Assembly (NCBI RefSeq): GCF_000426245.1
Contig: NZ_AUEZ01000061.1
Span: forward strand, 1 to 53,030
Length of the DNA: 53,030 nt
Reading direction: 5' to 3'
DNA from: Bradyrhizobium sp. Ai1a-2
GTDB taxonomy: Bacteria > Pseudomonadota > Alphaproteobacteria > Rhizobiales > Xanthobacteraceae
Both the position numbers and the translations under genes were made by a program. Shown here piece after piece: positions 49,546-53,030 of this stretch. Below the pieces are notes generated by a model, which made no database searches, had not been told where the DNA came from, and was given only the letters and a program-made list of their open reading frames with translations. Every line of letters starts with the position of its first letter. The first letter of the stretch is position 1.

Positions 49546-50640
49546 ATGATTGTCCATCGTTCTGCGTTTGAAGGCCCAACACCGCGATACCGTCGCGATC
49601 GTATCGGCCGTCACCTCGTGGCTTTGGCGATCATCGGACTGGCCGGCGGATTTGAACCCGCCTTTGCCCAGAACCCGCCTCCGGCGGCACCGCAGCGAGT
49701 GGTGAAGCCGAAGGCGCCCGCCGCAGCACCAGCGCCTGTCGCGGCGGCCCAGCCGGCCGCTCCGGCGCCGCTTGCCGAGACGGCGGCGTCGGGCAACGAG
49801 CCGGTCGCGCGCGTTGGCGGACGTGACGTCACCTCGTCGGAAATCCGCGCCTTCCTGGCCGCCGTCGGGCCCGATCAGCGTGCCGCGCTCGCCCGCGATC
49901 CCGCACTTCTCAACCAGACGCTCCGCCTGATGTTTGCGAAGCAGCTCGTCCTCAAGGAAGCAGGGGACAAGAAGTGGCAGGAGCAGCCGGCCGTCGTCGC
50001 TCAACTCGCCAAGCTGCGCGAGGAGGCCATCTTTGAGACCTATCTGCAGTCGGTGTCGATGCCGCCGGAGAACTATCCGGATGAGGCTGAAATCCAGAAG
50101 ACCTATGACGCCAACAAGGGCGCGCTGATCATGCCGCGCCGCTTTCATCTCGCCCAGATCTATGTCGCGCTCGCGGAAGGAGCGGACGCCGCGGCCGAAG
50201 AGAAAGCCAAGGCGAAGGTTGCGGACATCCAGGCAAAGCTGAAGCAGCCGAAGGCGGACTTTGCCCTGATCGCCAAGGACGCCAGCGACCAGCGCGAGCT
50301 CGCGGACAAGGGCGGCGATCTCGGTTGGCTGCCAGAGACGCAGCTCGTTCCCGAAATCAAGAGCCGCGTGATGGGAATGAGCGTCAATGCCGTGAGCGAG
50401 CCGATCAAGCTTGCCGACGGATATCACATCGTCAAGCTGATCGAGACCAAGCCGTCCGAAACCATGCCGCTTGCCGACGTGCGGGACACCCTGGTCCAGC
50501 GCCTGCGCGCGCAGCGCGCCGAACTCAACCGCCGCGCCTATGTTTCGCGCGTGCTCGAGCAGAATCCGCCCGCGATCAACGAAATCGCTCTGTCCCGCAT
50601 TGCCAGCGAGCTGACGCAGTCGGCGGGCGCTGGCCGCTAG
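49546..50640 (+). CDS. Peptidyl-prolyl cis-trans isomerase, parvulin/SurA type
   Basis: A 364-residue periplasmic chaperone-isomerase. The signal segment (about 22-42, HLVALAIIGLAGGFEPAFAQ) is followed by a Pro/Ala-rich linker (about 43-80), a SurA-like helical N domain (about 85-180), and a PpiC rotamase domain (about 200-310: PRRFHLAQIYVAL, ELADKGGDLGWLPETQLVPEI, VSEPIKLADGYHIVKLIETK). It probably helps fold outer-membrane proteins. It leads a plus-strand run of four envelope-type genes ending with the transglycosylase. Confidence 0.92.
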   Translation: MIVHRSAFEGPTPRYRRDRIGRHLVALAIIGLAGGFEPAFAQNPPPAAPQRVVKPKAPAAAPAPVAAAQPAAPAPLAETAASGNEPVARVGGRDVTSSEIRAFLAAVGPDQRAALARDPALLNQTLRLMFAKQLVLKEAGDKKWQEQPAVVAQLAKLREEAIFETYLQSVSMPPENYPDEAEIQKTYDANKGALIMPRRFHLAQIYVALAEGADAAAEEKAKAKVADIQAKLKQPKADFALIAKDASDQRELADKGGDLGWLPETQLVPEIKSRVMGMSVNAVSEPIKLADGYHIVKLIETKPSETMPLADVRDTLVQRLRAQRAELNRRAYVSRVLEQNPPAINEIALSRIASELTQSAGAGR

Positions 50641-50712
50641 CTGCGCTCGTCGTCCCCGGATCCGAAATGGCTGTTGCAAACTCAACTAAGTTGTTGGACA
50701 GAGGAGACTGTC

Positions 50713-51297
50713 ATGTCCACGAGCACTAACGCCGCGCAAGCATCCGCAGATTTGTCCAACGCTGGGATGCAGTCCTTTGTCACGCTCGAGGAGCTGCGCA
50801 CGGCGCTCCAAACCGCCGGCTATCGCGCCGAGCTCGTGACCGATGGCAATATTTCGCTGTTGCGGTCGGCGAGCAACGGCCTCGGCTTCGACGTCCGCCC
50901 TGGTAATTCGTTTCCCGGCAAGCCCGATCATTTCGCGGATGTCGCCTTCGTCGCGGTCCTGACCGTGCAGGGATCGATGCCGCTCGATCTCGTGAACAAG
51001 TGGAATCGCATGCACAGGTTCTGCCGACTATTCGTAGACAAGCCGCAGGGCACCGATGAATTTCTGGTGCTGACGCTCGATCTTTCCATCGCCGGCGCGG
51101 TCTCGCCGAACTATGTCCGCACCCAGCTTCAGATCTGGGACAGTTTGATCCAGCAGCTCATCCCCTGGTTGCGCGAGGAGCTCGGCAGGTTGGCCGCGAG
51201 CCTCGAAACGGCCAAGGAAATCACCAAGGAAACTGCCAAGCAAGCGACCAAGCCGGACGCGAATCTCGCGCCGCCGCGGCCGGCCCTCAATAGCTGA
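50713..51297 (+). CDS. YbjN domain-containing protein
   Basis: 194 residues from ATG 50713 (GAGGAG upstream). The YbjN domain covers about 20-150: LEELRTALQTAGYRAELVTDGNISLLRSASNGLGFDVRPG, then VNKWNRMHRFCRLFVDKPQG. It has the tetrameric chaperone-like fold of the family. A C-terminal charged, helical tail (about 155-194) has a KETAKE-like repeat. No signal peptide, so it is cytosolic. A link to stress or type III chaperone function is from the family only. Confidence 0.88.
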   Translation: MSTSTNAAQASADLSNAGMQSFVTLEELRTALQTAGYRAELVTDGNISLLRSASNGLGFDVRPGNSFPGKPDHFADVAFVAVLTVQGSMPLDLVNKWNRMHRFCRLFVDKPQGTDEFLVLTLDLSIAGAVSPNYVRTQLQIWDSLIQQLIPWLREELGRLAASLETAKEITKETAKQATKPDANLAPPRPALNS

Positions 51298-51315
51298 TCG
51301 GGCAGCATCGCAACG

Positions 51316-51777
51316 ATGGCGTCGAAATCTCCGATCGTGAACGGGCATCCCGGCAGGCTGCGGCGTCTGCTGCGCTCGTTCGGTCTCGTGGCGCTTGGCC
51401 TTTCCGCCGGGCGCGCGCCGGCTGCGGCGCAAAGCACGGACTTCAAGGCCGCATCCGAGGCGCCCGCGGCCTGGCGCGACTATGCGTCCCGGCTGCAGGG
51501 TGCCTTTCAGCAGCAGATCGAGGCCGACGGCGACATGTCGCAGTGGCTCGTTGGCTTCGCGGCGGGACGCGAGAAGGAGAACAAGCCGCTGACATTCGTG
51601 GTGAGCGCCTCGATCTTGCCGGACGGCAGGATGGATCGCATCACATTCGACGGCAGCATGGATCCCGAGCTTGGTGGCCGGCTGCGCCCGCTGCTCGCCG
51701 CCGCCAATGCGGGCGTGCCGCCTCCCGACATGCTTCAGCCGCTGCGCCTTCGCCTGCGGCTTCGATCCACAGAGTGA
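51316..51777 (+). CDS. Hypothetical secreted protein
   Basis: A 153-residue protein beginning MASKSPIVNGHPGRLRRLLRSFGLVALGLSAGRAPAAAQ, a signal peptide with a long basic n-region and cleavage after AAA/Q. The mature part is WRDYASRLQGAFQQQIEADG...MSQWLVGFAAGREKEN followed by LTFVVSASILPDGRMDRITFDG and a C-terminal LQPLRLRLRLR. The last two segments recall the strand order of the TonB C-terminal fold, but the similarity is weak. It lies 18 bases after the YbjN gene and 13 before the transglycosylase gene, so all three are one unit. Confidence 0.72.
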   Translation: MASKSPIVNGHPGRLRRLLRSFGLVALGLSAGRAPAAAQSTDFKAASEAPAAWRDYASRLQGAFQQQIEADGDMSQWLVGFAAGREKENKPLTFVVSASILPDGRMDRITFDGSMDPELGGRLRPLLAAANAGVPPPDMLQPLRLRLRLRSTE

Positions 51778-51790
51778 GCGAGGCGGGGGC

Positions 51791-52630
51791 GTGCGGGGGC
51801 ATCGTCAGACCAGGCTGTTACGCGGGTGGTTGCTTGCGCTGGCGACCGGCGTCGGCCTAGTGCTGACAAGTGTTCTCGCGTTCGCCGATACGTCACCCGC
51901 GGTGCCTGAGGAATCCCCCGCTGCCGATGCGGCAAGCGAGCCAGCAAAGGAAGCCGCGCCGGCCAAGGAAGCCGCGCCCGCCGAACCACCGGCGGCGATC
52001 GAGCGGCGGTGGCGCGAGAATGCCAAGGTCGGATTGCCTCCGACGCGAGGAGTTGCGGGCTCGAGCTCGCAGCCGCGCTCCCGCTACCGCGACCTGATCG
52101 AGAAGGAAACCGCCGGCACGGGCCTTGCGCCCGAGATCGCGGAAGCCGTGATGGGTGTGGAGAGCGGCTACAATGCGGGCGCAATCGGTGGCGTCGGTGA
52201 AATCGGATTGATGCAGGTCCTGCCCTCGACCGCGCGGATGCTCGGCTTCACCGGCACCAATGCCGAACTCGCCGTGCCCGAGAACAACGTCCATTATGGG
52301 GTGACCTACCTCGCCCAGGCGTGGCGGCTGGCCCGCGGCGATCTCTGCACCGCCGTGATGAAATACCGCGCCGGCCATGGCGAGACGCGCTTCTCCCATC
52401 TATCGGTGAGCTATTGCCTTGCGGTGCGCTCGCGGCTGATGGCGCGCGGCTTCCAGGTCACCGGCACCGTTCCTGTCGCCACCTTCGGCGATCCGGTCCG
52501 TGGCGGCGGTGGCGGTGGCGGCGGATGCAAGCGCAGATGCATGGCCGGCCTGGGCGGTGCGAATGTCGATTACGCCAAGCTGAACGCCCGCCTGAGCGCG
52601 CTGGTGATCCAGGTGCGCGGCGGAAAATAA
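51791..52630 (+). CDS. Lytic transglycosylase (SLT domain)
   Basis: 279 residues from GTG 51791. It has an N-terminal membrane/signal segment (about 10-32), a low-complexity linker with a tandem AKEAAP repeat (about 52-68), and the SLT domain (about 98-215) with catalytic Glu124 in VMGVESGYNAGAIGG, GLMQVLPSTARMLGF and YGVTYLAQAW. After the domain comes a poly-Gly run of eight (encoded near 52501-52527) and CKRRC before the C-terminal segment. It cleaves peptidoglycan glycosidic bonds. Last gene of the envelope block. Confidence 0.9.
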   Translation: MRGHRQTRLLRGWLLALATGVGLVLTSVLAFADTSPAVPEESPAADAASEPAKEAAPAKEAAPAEPPAAIERRWRENAKVGLPPTRGVAGSSSQPRSRYRDLIEKETAGTGLAPEIAEAVMGVESGYNAGAIGGVGEIGLMQVLPSTARMLGFTGTNAELAVPENNVHYGVTYLAQAWRLARGDLCTAVMKYRAGHGETRFSHLSVSYCLAVRSRLMARGFQVTGTVPVATFGDPVRGGGGGGGGCKRRCMAGLGGANVDYAKLNARLSALVIQVRGGK

Positions 52631-52694
52631 GCCGGCGGTCGTTTCGCTGCCAGCCCGCGATGAGATCGGGTCGAATTGCATGCGCGATGGAGAC

Positions 52695-52725
52695 TGTGCT
52701 CCCTCTCCCGCTTGCGGGCAGGGGA
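52695..52725. repeat. Truncated copy of the CCCGCTTGCGGG repeat next to an IS
   Basis: ctccctctcccgcttgcggg matches the core of the repeat at 352-479, but after it the sequence changes to an unrelated one (caggggaatcgcatatgg). The break suggests that the following insertion sequence interrupts, or sits beside, a copy of that repeat. Confidence 0.5.
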
Positions 52726-52808
52726 ATCGCATATGGATTTGCGGCGGCTATTGCATTGGAATGCAAGAAGGATTCTGAAGACGGCTCCCGGATCATGGAG
52801 GGGGTCGG

Positions 52809-53030
52809 ATGCAGAAGTTCAGGAAGGCGTTTGGGCGATTGCCGGACCCGCGCGCAACCAATGCGAAGCACGAGCTGTTGGAGGTGTTGTTCATCGCGTT
52901 GGCGGCGGTGCTGTGCGGAGCGAGCAGTTGCGCGGAGATGGAAGAGTTTGGCCGGTCGAAGGAAGAGCTGTTGCGGCTCCTGCTGCGCCTGGAGCACGGC
53001 ATCCCGAGCCACGACACGTTCAGCCGGGTG
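52809..53030 (+). CDS. ISAs1 family transposase, N-terminal part (cut by window end)
   Basis: The frame opens at ATG 52809 and is still open at the last base (74 codons seen). FGRLPDPRATNAKHELLEVL, then FIALAAVLCGASSCAEMEEF and HGIPSHDTFSRV, are the conserved N-terminal features of ISAs1-family transposases (DDE_Tnp_1-associated domain). GGAGGGG lies upstream of the start. The catalytic DDE core would be outside the window. The left inverted repeat of the IS should lie between about 52720 and 52800 but I could not define it. Confidence 0.9.
   Translation, partial: MQKFRKAFGRLPDPRATNAKHELLEVLFIALAAVLCGASSCAEMEEFGRSKEELLRLLLRLEHGIPSHDTFSRV

Overview
The window looks like a chromosomal segment from a high-GC alphaproteobacterium of the Bradyrhizobium / Nitrobacteraceae type. 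The grounds are the strong G/C third-position bias, the many ATGA start/stop overlaps, gene families typical of Rhizobiales (TIGR02301 protein, YgfZ beside Tag, a Nudix/SRAP group, a small Tat-exported Arg/Trp-tailed protein) and several palindromic intergenic repeats that I recognise from Bradyrhizobium-like genomes. The assignment comes from recall and inspection; no database search was run.

Layout. 0-8.4 kb: a LexA-type winged-helix protein, a FecR plus CHASE2-adenylate cyclase pair, an enoyl-reductase-like MDR enzyme with its TetR regulator and a clear operator, a large DUF2339 membrane protein and a tyrosine phosphatase. 8.6-18.8 kb: housekeeping and nucleotide/DNA/tRNA maintenance. This includes the HD hydrolase-Tag-YgfZ coupled operon, dihydroorotase, two Nudix enzymes, an SRAP protein, the sua5-FAD dehydrogenase-GNAT-nudK operon, and tRNA-Pro(CGG).

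19.1-35.2 kb, directly after the tRNA, reads as accessory metabolism and signalling. A three-gene minus-strand operon encodes a ThDP-dependent ALS-like enzyme, a flavin amino-acid oxidase and a KAS III-like protein that lacks the catalytic cysteine. It looks like an uncharacterised acyloin-type small-molecule pathway and is the best candidate for something new. Next come a 1313-residue cyclase/NTPase built like soluble adenylyl cyclase, a P450 with the remnant of its ferredoxin in front, AMP nucleosidase, an acyl-CoA ligase ending in a good terminator, a MarR regulator divergent from an alpha/beta hydrolase, and a thioesterase.

35.2-53 kb: a heavy-metal RND efflux operon (adaptor, pump, DUF3240) without an outer-membrane factor, an oxalate decarboxylase, a ThrE-type exporter, glutaminase, an MFS transporter, an HdeD-like protein, a periplasmic amidohydrolase, an envelope block (parvulin PPIase, YbjN protein, secreted hypothetical, lytic transglycosylase), and the start of an ISAs1-family transposase cut by the window end.

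The 40-48 kb stretch gathers several proton-consuming or acid-stress functions (oxalate decarboxylase, glutaminase, HdeD). At least five kinds of palindromic intergenic repeat lie mostly at gene ends.
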